DNA from: Litsea cubeba
Taxonomy: Eukaryota > Streptophyta > Magnoliopsida > Laurales > Lauraceae
Assembly: GCA_012931725.1 (NCBI GenBank)
Contig: CM022948.1
Coordinates: forward strand, 61,143,867 to 61,207,866
Reading direction: 5' to 3'
Length of the DNA stretch: 64,000 nucleotides
In this document: positions 32,364 to 44,581 of the stretch, in pieces
Layout of the letters: each line of letters opens with the position of its first letter
Position numbering within the stretch: position 1 is the stretch's first letter
Made by a program: the position numbers and the translations under genes
Notes under the pieces: model-generated
Told to the model about the DNA's origin: nothing
Databases searched by the model: none
What the model saw: the letters and a program-made list of their open reading frames with translations, nothing else

Positions 32364-34932
32364 TTACATCACTGGTGGAATGCGACAACCTCCACAGTTA
32401 TGCCCCCTCTCCTTACAATTGGAGCACGTAACAACCCTTCGTTGGCGGCCACGATCTTCGGTCCGTTTCCTGTTCTTTTTTGGATGCCCTGGTTGCTTAG
32501 TTGCGAGCGGTGGAAGAATTCTTTCTTGAATTGTGCCTTCCCATTGCTTACTGTCTCGTGTAGCATGCAGAACTTCATTATATGTTGTACGATATACGCT
32601 AGACAGATACCAATGCTCGCAAAACGCATAAGGATCGTAGTTCCTTACCTTCATTGATGCCAGTGCATGACAGCATGGGATGCCCATGATCTCCCATTTA
32701 CGAAATGTACAAGTTCTGCGTTCGAGATCGACCACGTCCACGTATTCAGCGGACTAAACATGAAATTCAACGAGACCAACAACGCGAACATAAACCCTAT
32801 GGGTTTCCTCCATTTCTTGGCCCAAGATTTTTTCTGCATATGGAGTTAAACGGGTGGTTACACTCTCTGACTGAATATGGCGCTTTTGATAGTATTCCAT
32901 TAACTTGGCACGTATCTCCTCGACCTGTTTAACAATGGGCAGTACCCTTGTGTCCTTTAACAGACTGTTCGTGCACTCAGCCGCATTACTAGTTAACATG
33001 TCATACCGACGTCCTTGTACGTATGCATTCGACCAACAGTGCTTCCCAATTGCCTCAATATAGTTGAAAGCCTCTTGGCTGACTGCACGTATATCCGCCA
33101 TATATGCCTCATAAACATAAGGCCTATAGGACTTTGCAGCACACCAGAATTTCATAACGATTGCCCCGTCATTGAAAGCGGTTTTTATATTTTCAGCAAT
33201 GTGACGGCAACAGTAACAGTGCATTGCAGAGGGTACAGTGTTTTGGAGAGCTGGAATAAGACCCTTCTGACGGTCAGAAACAATAGTCAAATTTGGTGGC
33301 ACTCCAAGAGCAATGAACAAGTTTGCAAGGAACCATTCCCAACTATCTCGACGCTCGGCTTCCGCAAAGGCAAAGGCGATGGGTAATAGCTTATGATTCA
33401 CATCGTATGTCACGGCTACAAGCAAGACACCAGGATATTTGCCTCGGAGATGTGCACCGTCTACGGCAATCATCGGTCTCAGCGAAGAGATGAAAGACCT
33501 AATACAAGGTCCAAATGACCAAAAAACTCTTCGGAAACGATCATCAGACGTGGTGTCTATGTTTGTTATTGTCCTAAGATTGGTTTTCTGCAGTTCCATA
33601 CAGTAGAGAGGTAGAAGCTGGAAGGACTCCTCGTATGATCCTCGCACTATACGCAGAGCCATATCCTTTGCTATAAGTGCCTTCCTATAGCTAATAATTG
33701 ACCCGAATTCCATTTGGTAGTCATTCATTATCTCCTTCGGCTTTAAATCGATGTTCTGTTTGATTCTATCCATGATGAATTCAGAAATAAGGGCTGAACT
33801 TGCTTGACGATGTGCCATGCCCATCATTGGCTTCGAGCATTGATGTTTAGGATTGTACGTTCTAACTTTAAATTGTGGTCCTGATTCTACAATAGAAGCG
33901 TGGATCCGCCAAGGACAACCCCCATCTTTGCAGCCAGCAATCACCTTCGTCGAGTTGGTCTTCAGGTGTTTAAGAGTGAAGTTGCCATAAATTGCAAACT
34001 TGGCAAGAGTATTCCGAAATGTCTGACGATCAGGGAACTCACGGCCAACCCACATTTCATGAGCCGAGTTATTACCAACCTCCGTTTTAACCTCTTCAGG
34101 CTCCATTCTGTATTCAAAATCAACAACTAAATCTTCATTTGAATGATTGGTAGTGTAAGCTAGATTGGCATCAACTCCATTGCTTTCGACCTTCGCATCT
34201 GCTATCCGACGAATCTGTCAGATGGCAGGTTGTCTGTAGGTCTGAATCCCATCATGATTCTTCACTCCAACATCAATATCATCACAAAAAGTATCGACTC
34301 CTGTCGCCTGATGTGGACTGCATTCATTACGCACGGATGTGAAATGCATTTCATTGTCTTCACGGAGATCAACAATAGGTAGAGATGCTGCGGGCGTTCG
34401 CTCTATGGCTTGCTTTCCCGTACAAGTTCTTGACGAGGTCCTCGTTTTTTTTTGCACAGTTTTGAGATCGAAGATTCCGTTCATACCTACAATGAATCAA
34501 CAAATGTCAATAAACAAGTAGGAAGACATACTTAGTATTTGGTAATCAATTAATTTAGCAATACAGCCTATGCACATACCTCCATTTTTCTCCTCCTATA
34601 CATTGCCTTATCTTCGGACCGTTGAAAACATATAAATATATCCCATTCACGTCTTTCTCCGATGCTTTGAACATCCTCCTCACATCATTGTCGTCGTCAA
34701 TGCTTGCCATTGAAAATGCCCGTCCATTGTGATGAAGGTATTGTATGCTTAATCTCTGGATGATTGAGACCCAATTAGATGCTTCAGCTGCTTCGTTAAC
34801 CAGTGAGTCATATGTTATGTCCGTCGGTAAATACCTCATCTTTTGATTTCCTCCATTGTACACCGGACGGATTATATCGAACTGGAAGTCACCGTCATAG
34901 TGGAATATAACCAACACATCCCTCACTGACAT
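32364..34932 (-). pseudogene. MULE element B transposase (mudrA type), nearly complete
   Basis: Exon 1 (34580-34932) encodes the PB1-like N-terminus, MSVRDVLVIFHYDGDFQFDI. Exon 2 (32364-34486) is one long frame with the linker, the Mu DNA-binding region (EMWVGREFPDRQTF, CPWRIHAS), and the MULE domain with VDGAHLRGKYPGVL and TIVSDRQKGL (two catalytic Asp) and CYCCRHIAEN. It ends with a SWIM-like finger and a CX2CX4HX4C zinc knuckle (CSNCKERGHNCGGC). Lesions are few: TGA at 34218-34220, TAG at 32754-32756 where copy A has Gln, and a likely extra base in the T9 run at 34445-34453 needed to join exon 1 to exon 2. The SWIM motif reads TCTFRKWEIMGIPCCHA, so the second Cys is Phe. It would catalyse cut-and-paste of element B and its non-autonomous relatives if intact. 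Best preserved of the two MULE transposases here. Confidence 0.93.
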
Positions 34933-35574
34933 GCTATCATCAAATCACAATAACAGCATTTAGAAAAATATGAATTATACATACATGTTGAAAGACAAAG
35001 CAACTTTATATTACTGAACAATAAGCCACAGTTAAAATGCCCATGCGGGGATATGTTTGATCATAAAATAATCATTCTGGTCACATTAGAGTAATATAAT
35101 GTGGTAATAAAAAAATGTATTGAAAATAAACAATGGGGGAATAGATAAAAACAGTGCATATAAAAAATAAACCCCCTTTCAAAACCCTAAAACCCAAAAA
35201 GGAAAATCGCCATTAACCAGAATCATAACAAAAAACGCCATCAACCAACCACAAAGCTGAATACAGTGAGTCATATATTGGACACCATGTACATAGTCAA
35301 CCGGCATTTTTAGGGTTCAGACCACGGTTCTATTCCTTCTAACAAGTCTATACAAGAAAACGAATCAAGCTGAACCTCTTTTAGGCTAGATGATGCTATA
35401 TAAGAAGGAATTTATTGTGTGTACCAACCTTTTAATGGAATCCAACAACCGCTTTGGCTAATTCAATATAGGAGTTTTCTGAGATGGAAAATCGCCAGAG
35501 AACCAGTTGCAAACGATGAATACGGTCTGACAAAGAAATGCAGGCACGGGGCGATGGATAAAGGGTTTTCGCAT
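34933..35574. other. 5' region of the element B transposase, non-coding
   Basis: AT-rich sequence between the transposase start and the right terminal repeat; expected to hold its promoter. No clear TATA box or open frame could be assigned. Confidence 0.5.
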
Positions 35575-35714
35575 ATTTGTCGATATCGACAACTTAATTA
35601 TCGATATCGACAACATCGCTAAATGACAAAAAAAAAAAAAAAAAAAAAAAACACACCCAAAGGACCCCTCCCGTCTCTAAAAAAAAGCTGGGTCCTCTCC
35701 TTACTGTGGGCTCA
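35575..35714 (-). repeat. Right terminal inverted repeat of MULE element B
   Basis: From inside out: the palindrome TTGTCGATATCGACAA at 35577-35592, a second copy ATCGATATCGACAAC at 35600-35614, a poly-A run (35628-35651), CAAAGGACCCCTCCCGTCTC and finally GGCTCA at 35709-35714. Spacing between the AGAGACG box and the TGAGCC end equals that at the left terminus. Confidence 0.7.
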
Positions 35715-37974
35715 CTAATGGGATTTATTCAGTAGTTTCCTCGGAGGAAAATCATTGTGTGAGAGAGAGAGAGATGAGAGATGGAAGAAAGAAAATCGCT
35801 GGGGTGCGATCGGCGAGAGCTGGTGAACCCATGGCGGGAGAACAGAAAAACCGCCACCATACTGCCGTAAAACAAATCTTATATGGGCGGAAAATTCGCG
35901 CGTACTACTGAAAAAAATTTCGTTTTTTTGGAAATTGCATTTTAGTATTTCTCACTTTATGGGGAGGAAAATATGCATGTTCGATACATATAAATATTTC
36001 CCAAAAAATAGTACATGTCTCTCCATATTGCGGCTGTCTTTGTAAATCAGTCCCTGATAACAACGTTTAGTGGCGGAAAGAGAGAGGTACGACCGCGGCT
36101 CAAATAATTATTAGATTCGAATACGGTAAATTGATATATGTACATGTATATAATTGGAATTGAAATTGGTTCCTTAGCCAACTATCACACATGCAATCCA
36201 AGCCCAAGCCAAAGTCCCTTGGAGAAGGCCAAGGGCCAGAATCAGAAAAAAATAAAACTCTTTTCCTCATTTATCTATGCATTCAATTGGACATTATAAA
36301 ATGCGTCTGCTACGTTACGCAAAATTGGATACATGAGAATTTGTTGTTAAATGAGCTTGTTCGTCTGGATGAAATTGATATATACATGCATGTTTGTTTG
36401 CATGAAATTACATGTCTATTTTATCCCTTGTGGTGATAGGCAAATCTGATATCTCAGATCATAAATCTGTCACTGGACATAGCAGACAATTCAAAGAGTC
36501 AGGTGAATCATCTGGATATAGCCCAGCCCATACAAAACCCCAAGTCCCACTCTCATCGCCCATGCCATCCCTAGTTGAAGTTGAAAGTAAACTCTTATCT
36601 TTAAAAAATAATAATGCGGACGTACAACTTCAAACCTACGGCTACTTAAACAATATTTCTTTTGATAGGATGCTTCTAATTTCTCACAAATGCAGCCATA
36701 GAAAGATTCCATCAAATCCCTTTATTTTTAAAATCAATTGGAGTGGAGTGAAATAAAAAGTATGAATAAAATATATAGTGAGTTATGATGGTATTTTATT
36801 TTTAGTTGTTTGGGATGGAATATTGTTGACTTTTGGTATGAGAAATGGAGTTTTTTTTATCTTTTAGTTAATAAATGTAGTTGCTTTTTGACTTTTTGTT
36901 GAAAAAATTCGAGAGAATTTTGGTAAAAAGTGTTTTTGAAATAATATTTAACTTGACTTCACTCCACTTGACTTTACAAGTGAAATTACTAAACTAAATG
37001 AATCTGAGCAATTCTGATTCGAGCTGCACCATTTGTGACCTACCTACTGCTGTACATGTACTATAAATTCAATATACATCAGGCATTTGGACTGCCTGGA
37101 TTCATGGATATATTGATATTTTTTGGAACCTACCTACGACTATATATTGATATCTTCTGTTCGTGGATAAGATTGCCGACTTTTCATACCGACTAGTCAA
37201 ATTGTATTCACATGGACAAGATTGCCGAGGGATTAAGTGGAAATTGACTATGGTATTTTTTTATTCTTTTCTTAGGTACAACTCACTTGCCTTCACTTGC
37301 AAGGGGCTAGCTAACTTCTTTACTAGAATTTGTGATAAGGATTTGGTTTGTTGTTGAGTTGATGAAATGATACGATGGCTTATCTGTTAGCATTTATAAC
37401 AAAAGTTTTAATCGCTATTTTTGATCTTATTCTCTTTCCCCTCCTTAACTTTCTTTTTCTTGTTTGCCCATCGGCAATCTTATTTCCACTTAGTAAAGAA
37501 TAAATTTAAGCACATCAAGAAAATCTTGTCATTTCCTTTTATGAGATAGACAACTGATCAAAGTTTCTCAATTTCTTCTTTCTTCACCTACTTATTTCTT
37601 AGAAGAGCCCAAATGCCATAAGTAATCTCCCACATACTTCACATGAGTGCAGGGAGTGGAACTCACAATGCGGCCCACTCGAGCCACCCAAATGGATTTT
37701 ATGCCATAATAATAGGATTTTCACAAATTCTAATTAATATAATCTTACGCATTATAACATGTTATATTCAATGACTAGTGATTGCCCGTACCTGAAGGCA
37801 CGACGCACCACGTTTTGAGCACAACTAAATCTAATTAATCTTATTTTGGCCACCCAACAACTAACCTGAATTTTGGCACCCTATGAGGGGTAATTCGGTC
37901 CACCCTATTTAACAATGTCCTGATTAGGTCCCGAGTGACAGATCACATATTATTCATGGACCTCTGTTTGCCCT
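35715..37974. other. Intergenic, no gene seen
   Basis: Includes a GA microsatellite at 35760-35775 and AT-rich stretches. Open frames at 36191-36436 and 36412-36756 have no recognisable domain. No RNA gene was seen. Confidence 0.45.
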
Positions 37975-38225
37975 AGAAATTGGCTCATTGCAATCTGTTC
38001 GTCGAAGGCTTTCCGTCCATATATAGAACTTCGAGATCCGACGAGCGGATCAGAAATCATAATAGCAGGTCCCGCACCCCCGAAGTACCCACATGAAGAA
38101 TCACCTATCACTTCTAGACCCCTGATCGCCCCGAAAGTTGGTTCGTCGCGATCAACTCATCGAGGGCTTTCCATCCATATATAGAAGTTTGAAATATGAC
38201 GGGCGGATCAAAATCTGCGAAACCT
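37975..38225. repeat. Diverged direct duplication of ~120 bp
   Basis: Blocks at about 37978-38060 and 38125-38205 share CGAAGGCTTTCCGTCCATATATAGAA-like sequence (CGAGGGCTTTCCATCCATAT in the second) and a following CGACGAGCGGATCA / TGACGGGCGGATCA. They are embedded in CC- and CAACCC-rich sequence to about 38460. Confidence 0.7.
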
Positions 38226-38559
38226 GAGTCCCAGTGATTATTGCCCAGATCGGACCCACTGCAGCGCACCTTTTGGGGCCCCAAACCTCTGATCCAGACC
38301 CTGATTGGGCCCTTAACTAAATCCGTTAGACCTGACATGAATCTGACACAATCCAACCCATCAAACTCTAGCCCAAATCAATCTGAACCTAAATCCAACC
38401 CAAACCCATCTAGCTTGAACCTAACCCCAGACCTGACCCAAACTCCTTGACCCGTCGCCCGGATAAGGGAGAAAGAGTCCAGGGATCTAGGAAAGTAGTG
38501 TCCCAGATCTCTGGACTCTCAAACCCCTTAAACAACTCAACCCCGTTCCTCTTAATCTC

Positions 38560-39025
38560 AGCCTTAGGATTTATATACATAAATCCAAGCGTCCAAGATA
38601 TGGGGAATTCAAAAACTGAGCTCTCTTACAAAAGAATTTTTTTTGACACCTTTTTTATCAATGGCGAACAATAAGAAAGTAAACACTCTTGTTTTTCTTT
38701 TAAATGAAGAAGGGATGACAATACCTGTAAATAACTCAAACTTGCTCCCCTTTTTGCGCCGTACAAACCAAGATGTGAACGTGTTTTGATGGGGATAGCA
38801 ATACCTGTAAATAACTCAAACTTGCTGTCCCTTTTTGCGCCGTACAAATCAAGATGTGAACGTGCTTTTGATGGTGATAACAAAAAGTTATAAATTTCTC
38901 CATTTTTAGCCCATTTTTTCATTCACCTCTTAAATCTAAGGGTCCAAAATATCCCTAGGATTTATGTACATAAATCCAAAGGTCCAAAATATGGGGAATT
39001 AAAAAACTGAGCCCCCTTATTTTAT
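38560..39025. repeat. Paired direct repeats: a ~60-bp outer and an ~85-bp inner tandem pair
   Basis: The outer pair at 38566-38628 and 38958-39020 (GGATTTAT.TACATAAATCC, TATGGGGAATT, AAAAACTGAGC) brackets an inner tandem pair at about 38713-38790 and 38793-38875 (CAATACCTGTAAATAACTCA, TTTTTGCGCCGTACAAA). No coding role. An AT microsatellite follows at 39024-39040. Confidence 0.8.
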
Positions 39026-39210
39026 ATATATATATATATATTTATGCCACCCGTTTATGCATTACATAGGATTGATTATTAAATGTAAATTAGATCTATG
39101 AACTTTCGTTACTAATTAATTCATGTTAACTTTTTATATCGCTTTTTTGTCGGAAGTTCTTTTTTTAATTATTTCTCAAGTTTCTCGTTAAGAGATATTT
39201 TTTACCACCC

Positions 39211-40222
39211 TAAGGTGACGTTTGGTAAGCATCCATGGTAGGGAAGGGATTCTATGATCCTGATGATTCCTTTGTTACAATGGAATCAAGCCATCCTTTG
39301 TAAAGAGAGTTCTAGGTTTGGCACTGAAAGAGGATTCCCACCATTAGTAGACTATGTGATACAATAGTTGTAAGTTTCTTGGAAATAACTCAATATCTAT
39401 GACGAATTAGGATCTCAAATTTTTACTCAAAGTTAATTTGGACCATCTAGAGTATTTGAACGGTTTGGATCGTGCGAAGGGACCCCACAAAAATAAAAAA
39501 TTAATATTTTAGAATCTGGACGTTTTTACAAATATCTCGATATCTAGACATGATCAACGGTTGAAATTTGATCAACTGGTCGTTTTAGACCTTCCAGAGA
39601 CATCTCACGGTTTAGATCATGATTTCGGGCCCCACAGAAATAAAAAAAATGAAAAAAATACACTGTTTTTCATCCCGTTTTTTGCCTTGTGTGAAATCAA
39701 CGGTCAATAGTTTTGGGCCAATTTCTCATGATCCATATTGAATCAGACTGCCAAATTTGGACCCTGAGCCGTTTTGGGCATTTTGAAGAGATTGAACGGT
39801 TTGGATTTCGTAAATGGGCCCCACAGAATTTCAAAAATTGCCATCCAATGGTCTGGACGTTTTTGTAAATATCTCATATTCCGTGAACAATCAACGGTTG
39901 ATATTTGATGTCCCAGCCGTTTTGGGCCTTTTAAACAAGATTATCGGTTCAGATCTAAATTGTGGGGCCTAGAAAAGGTTAGATTTTGAAAAAAACGGAC
40001 AGCCCAATACTACCGCTCGCGGCACTGTAGCTCCGCCTTTCAGTGGATGCGCTGATTTTGTGTTTCAGACGGGGGGAGCTCTGACTAGGTTAATGCATGG
40101 GAGCATGGACACATGGATTCTTGGAAGGGGCTTTCCTTGCATTACCAAATGTGGAAAATCCACGGAAGCGCAGAAAAGGTGCGAGGAATCACTGGTGAGG
40201 ATGCTTACCAAATGTCACCTAA
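39211..40222. mobile_element. PIF/Harbinger-like non-autonomous element, 1,006 bp, TAA target site
   Basis: The body is 39214-40219. The left end GGTGACGTTTGGTAAGCATC and right end GATGCTTACCAAATGTCACC form a ~21-bp TIR with one mismatch. TAA lies immediately outside at 39211-39213 and 40220-40222. TWA targets and a GTTTGG box near the tip fit PIF/Harbinger. The interior (39430-39960) repeats, at roughly 170-200 bp spacing, a diverged theme of an ACGGTTTGGATC-like motif followed by GGGCCCCACA and TCAACGGTT. There is no transposase, so it would depend on one elsewhere. Confidence 0.85.
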
Positions 40223-40324
40223 GAGAAAATCTTGGCTTTGCCACTGACGTCACCTAAGTCCCCAACTATAGTTGGAGGTCGAATCTGATCTTGTCTATAG
40301 AGAGGAAGGTGCCTGGCGATTGAG

Positions 40325-40408
40325 CTAACAGTCAATTAATTGACAATATTGGTGATTCAATAGCCTCTAACAGTCAATTAATTGACAATATTGGTGATTC
40401 AATATCCT
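40325..40408. repeat. Near-perfect 42-bp tandem duplication with an internal palindrome
   Basis: Copies start at 40325 and 40367 and differ at one base. Each contains GTCAATTAATTGAC, a 14-bp perfect palindrome. No gene is associated. Confidence 0.9.
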
Positions 40409-43400
40409 CTTTGGTTGATATAGACATGGGAATGGCTTGGGTTTCAAGAGAATGTGCCCCAATCCACTCATATTAGGAGTATGTTTGGAAGTGGGTTGGT
40501 TGGATTTAGGAAGGATATGGGTTCTTAGATTTTAACCAAGCCAGGTTTGGGGTGGATTTAGATTTTGGTCATTGATGACATCCCCCACCCCATTTGAGTT
40601 ATATACTATCCAACAAGTTTTATTAGATAAAGCTTTCACTAATACATTCAGTAGGATGTAGTGATTGATGCTTTTCAACAAGATAGTGGTTTCAAAACCT
40701 AACTTTTGCACAATATTTTTTCATGTTTTATATTGAAATTATCACCAAACCCAGCACAATCATATCGGTCATGGATCAGTAAGGGTGGGAAATGGATTGG
40801 GTCAAGTCAAAATAGGTCAGGTTGACATAGGGTATCTATGAGTGGAAGTCCCACCTGTATCTAACCTCAACCTACACTGATATAGGCCCAACTCTACCCG
40901 ACCATACTCATGGTTGAAACTTCTATTTGTATGGTTTGGTATTTTACTTGCAGAATAAATTGAAGTGGATGATTACTTTAAGAGATAACAAAAAAAAAGA
41001 TGAGTAATATAAAAGGTATAAGATTTCAAAAATAGTCTATTTTTCTTTAAAGAAAGTCAAAAAGTAATTCTCTCATTTCACTAAATGACAAAATGTCTCT
41101 TCTTTCTATTTAGAAAAGTCAAAAAAATTTCTTCTCGCGCCACACAATTAAAAAAGAAGTCAAGAAGGTGAGTTTTAAAATTGTGTTTTTTATATGACCC
41201 TCCTTTTTTTCTTATCTCTTAAAATCACCTATCATCTCAATTCACTTAATAAGTGAATTATCCAAACTATTTGTTGGTCGGGAGGAGTAAAATGAAATGA
41301 AACTGACTGTCAAACCATAATAAATTTAGAGGGAGTTGTAGGTAAAAACACCTTTTTGTTATTTTGTTGTTGTTAAAGAATACATTTTTGTTATTTTGTG
41401 CTTTTAAACGGTACCTTTTGTCATGTTGAGCACCTTAAAGTACCATTTGTGATTTTCCCTTCAACTCCTTCTTTTTTTTTTTTAATCTTAATTTGACACT
41501 CAATTTTATTTCATTCTACTCCTACAAATAAAAAAGGGTGTTGTAAGTTTCTTTCCTAAGCAAGCAATAGACAAAAATATTATTATAATTTTCTAAACTT
41601 TCTCCTCTTATGTTTTAAGCTTATAAAGTTTTTCTCCTCGAAAAAGGTGAAATTGAGGAGAACCAAAAAGGTAAAAGACAAAAACAACCCTATAACATTT
41701 CAAATTCTTTATTGAAGGGTAAAAAATGTTGCCAACCACCTTTTGCATGTACATCTCTACCTTTTTCGACTTATGTTTTGAATTCTCATTAAAACAAAAC
41801 ATGCCTTAAAATTTAAAATGGTTAAAATAAACATGCATCTCTTTTATGGGATGCTGCTGAATTTACACCAATCGAATATTTTTACTTTTGTTTTTGTTTT
41901 TTTGTTTTTTTATTTATTTTTGTTCTCCTGTAAATACTCAAACCCCCACGCACATACCCAAAACCTTCTCCATGAGGGTTACATCTTATATATCCCAATC
42001 TAAGATTGAGCAAATGATTGATAAAGTATAAAATACACGAATTTATTTTTATTATTGAGAAATTCTCATATGCATACACCTCTCGCCTTATTACGGTGAG
42101 GGTAACATAGAAGGATCGACCTTATGATCCATCAAAACCATCCATATACATGGTACCCATTCGAAATACACCGGATCCAGCAAGTTTTCACTGATCCTAA
42201 TGGACCGGACCGTTGGATCGAAAGTCAAATTTTTTTCTTTAATATAAAGTCATTAAACTTGTAGGCCACGTGAAAGGATTAGAGGCATGGGATTGACCTC
42301 AAACTTGATATCTAGGCTATTCCAAGATGGCTCTTTATATCCCCCTAGTCCCATGATCAGTGGGGCCCCATCAAGCTACATCTCATTATAATAAGATGAG
42401 AGGAGTATGCACATGAACATTGCCCGTACTTACTTTTTAATATTTTATTCTTTCATTTTATATATGCTCGATTCCACTGCCAGACCAACTCTTATTATAG
42501 TAAAACTTTGATTACATTTCATACAAAATGAGAATTGGTTTTGATTTCTAATAGGTGGATCCCACTGTAGATTCCCACTAGAATCCCCCAACCCGGGAGG
42601 GGCAGCCTCAGTCGATCTAAAATCCAACAAGGATTTCTCAAAAGAAATTTATTTAGGTCAATGGTTACAGCAACCCAAACCAAATTCAATATTCTCAGCT
42701 TCTGTTCTAAGGTTCAGTTAGAGATTAGGACAATTGCCATCTGAACTAACAATGAGTTGATTCCGGGCTAAGTTAATACTTGCTTAGTTGGTCTGCCAGG
42801 TTGATGAACTCCAGTCAAATCCATCCTAACAATTGAGTTGGATTGAATCAACATATTTGATCATGTGATAAAGTATTTGAAAATGATGTCACCATGAATA
42901 GTTTAAGAGAGATTCATGGTACTGTAGAGAAAAAAAAATTGTTGTAGAGAATCAAAAACACACTTTGGAACTCCGGATTTGTAGGAGGAACTTGATGCGA
43001 GTCTCTCTGGGGAAGAGTCTCATCAACAGTAACTAAGGTCAGATCAGAGAAATCCAAAGCTCAACGAGTAGAACTCCACATTGGGCCTCACCTATTGAAT
43101 ATCTGGTTCGGTCTAAATAAAGTGCGTTCCATTATATGGGGTGTCCTCGAATTTTATTCCAATATGAGATTGAACATTAAAAATATGACTACAAAATCCT
43201 ATGCATATTAATTAATTCATTTTTTATTTAAACGCGAAATCTTATAGTGGGACTAACTCCATTTAGGATAAAATTTGGCAGTTTCCTGTATAATGGGAGG
43301 GAATTTATTTTAACCTGCTCGGATGTTAAACAGGTGGGATTCACTGCAGAGTTCCACTCCTTCAATTCAAATTTGTCTCTGTCAAGGCCTTAGATGATCC

Positions 43401-43908
43401 AGATTAACAGAACCACAATAACTGGATTCTGGATTTCATTGGCCGTAAGAGAATATGAATTTGCAGTTCACCTGCTCAAAATCAGTTCTATTAATAGTAA
43501 GATGTGCTGACAAAATCTCTCTTAATACAGATTTACAGAGCAGTAGGCTCGACAAAGTTGGTGGTGATTTCATGATGATTGTGGTCGTGAAGATGATGAC
43601 ATCCCACCTTGTCATATTAAGAAAAGTTTTAATCTAAGTATGAATTATTCCTACCATTAGATTGATGATGTGTAAAGTATATTAACTGATTTTTTTTTCA
43701 GATTTCAATCATTTGCCTTAGATGCAATCAATCTTAAGGTGAGCATAAGCTCATTAATGTGATTTTTCAATGATAGAACAAGGTGAAAAAGTGAAGTCTA
43801 CTTGGTCTGACTATCAAAGGTAGGTCTCACTGATGGATTTGAAGCAATGAACCATGCACAAATAAAGTATTTTAAAACTGATTAATTAATTACGATCCTT
43901 ATGCTGAT

Positions 43909-43953
<45 letters not shown>

Positions 43954-44100
43954 TGTTGTTGTTTTGAAACTTGTTTTAACATATAAAACTCATTCATGCA
44001 AGCATGAAAATACCCATAGAGATCGATCCCTAGTCATCCGGGTGAGCAACCCGAGGATCCAGACTCTTAATTCTGTTTAAAATCCCATAAGTCAAATCCA
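40409..44100. other. Intergenic, no gene seen; T38 homopolymer
   Basis: AT-rich DNA without recognisable exons, terminal repeats or RNA genes. A 38-base T run at 43911-43948 is likely to be length-variable or imprecisely assembled. Scattered short open frames (for example 41818-42003, 43455-43637) show no family similarity. Confidence 0.5.
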
Positions 44101-44581
44101 AAGTCATGTTTAATCTGTTAGTACAGCTGCTGTTGCCAACTTTGCTGTTTCAAAACGCTGCATGGAGATTCCTGCAGTAGAAAACTCGCATGCAATAATA
44201 TAAGGAATTGCCAACTTCCATCAGAATATTTATATACTTCTCTGGAGCCCTCTGTAAACCACCCTACTGCTCCTTCTCTTTCCATTCTTTCAAAAATGCC
44301 TCCGGAGTTTTGTTGAGAACTTGAGTCTTCTCTTAAGAAGCTCATCTTTCTTCATTACATTTTTCAGCCTAAATACATTCAGGCTTCAAGTTTGCATCAG
44401 AAATTGAAAATTCTTTCTGTGTTTCGGTGGGTTTCGTTTCACGGAGAAAACCCATATGTTTTGCTGGAATTTTCTTAGCCTACACACGTCAAGATTGCGG
44501 ATCTAGGCGGCAGAAGCTGCAGAACTTGAAGAGTTCATCTGGGTATTTGGTGGCTTTGGCTACCTTTCCTGCTTTCATCCT

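Larger units (their letters stand above)
11703..35714. mobile_element. MULE element B, ~24 kb, split by a CACTA insertion (~11.2 kb without it)
   Basis: The element is defined by partly conserved inverted ends. The left end starts TGAGCC at 11703 and the right end finishes GGCTCA at 35714. Both then contain ACCCAG, TTTTAGAGACG at identical spacing, a CCTTT.GG box, a poly-T run and the palindrome TTGTCGATATCGACAA. Between them lie a - strand mudrA-like transposase (32364-34932) and a + strand PMD/Ulp1 gene (14179-30411), both within a single TIR pair. MULEs that carry a Ulp1-type protease gene are known from plants. No target-site duplication could be matched, so the exact termini are uncertain by tens of bases. 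The CACTA at 15974-28766 sits inside the PMD/Ulp1 gene. Confidence 0.75.

Noticed and set aside
31942..32657. Overlapping + strand frames of 77-126 codons
   Set aside because: They run through the 117-bp tandem units and then antisense to the transposase; no independent gene signal.
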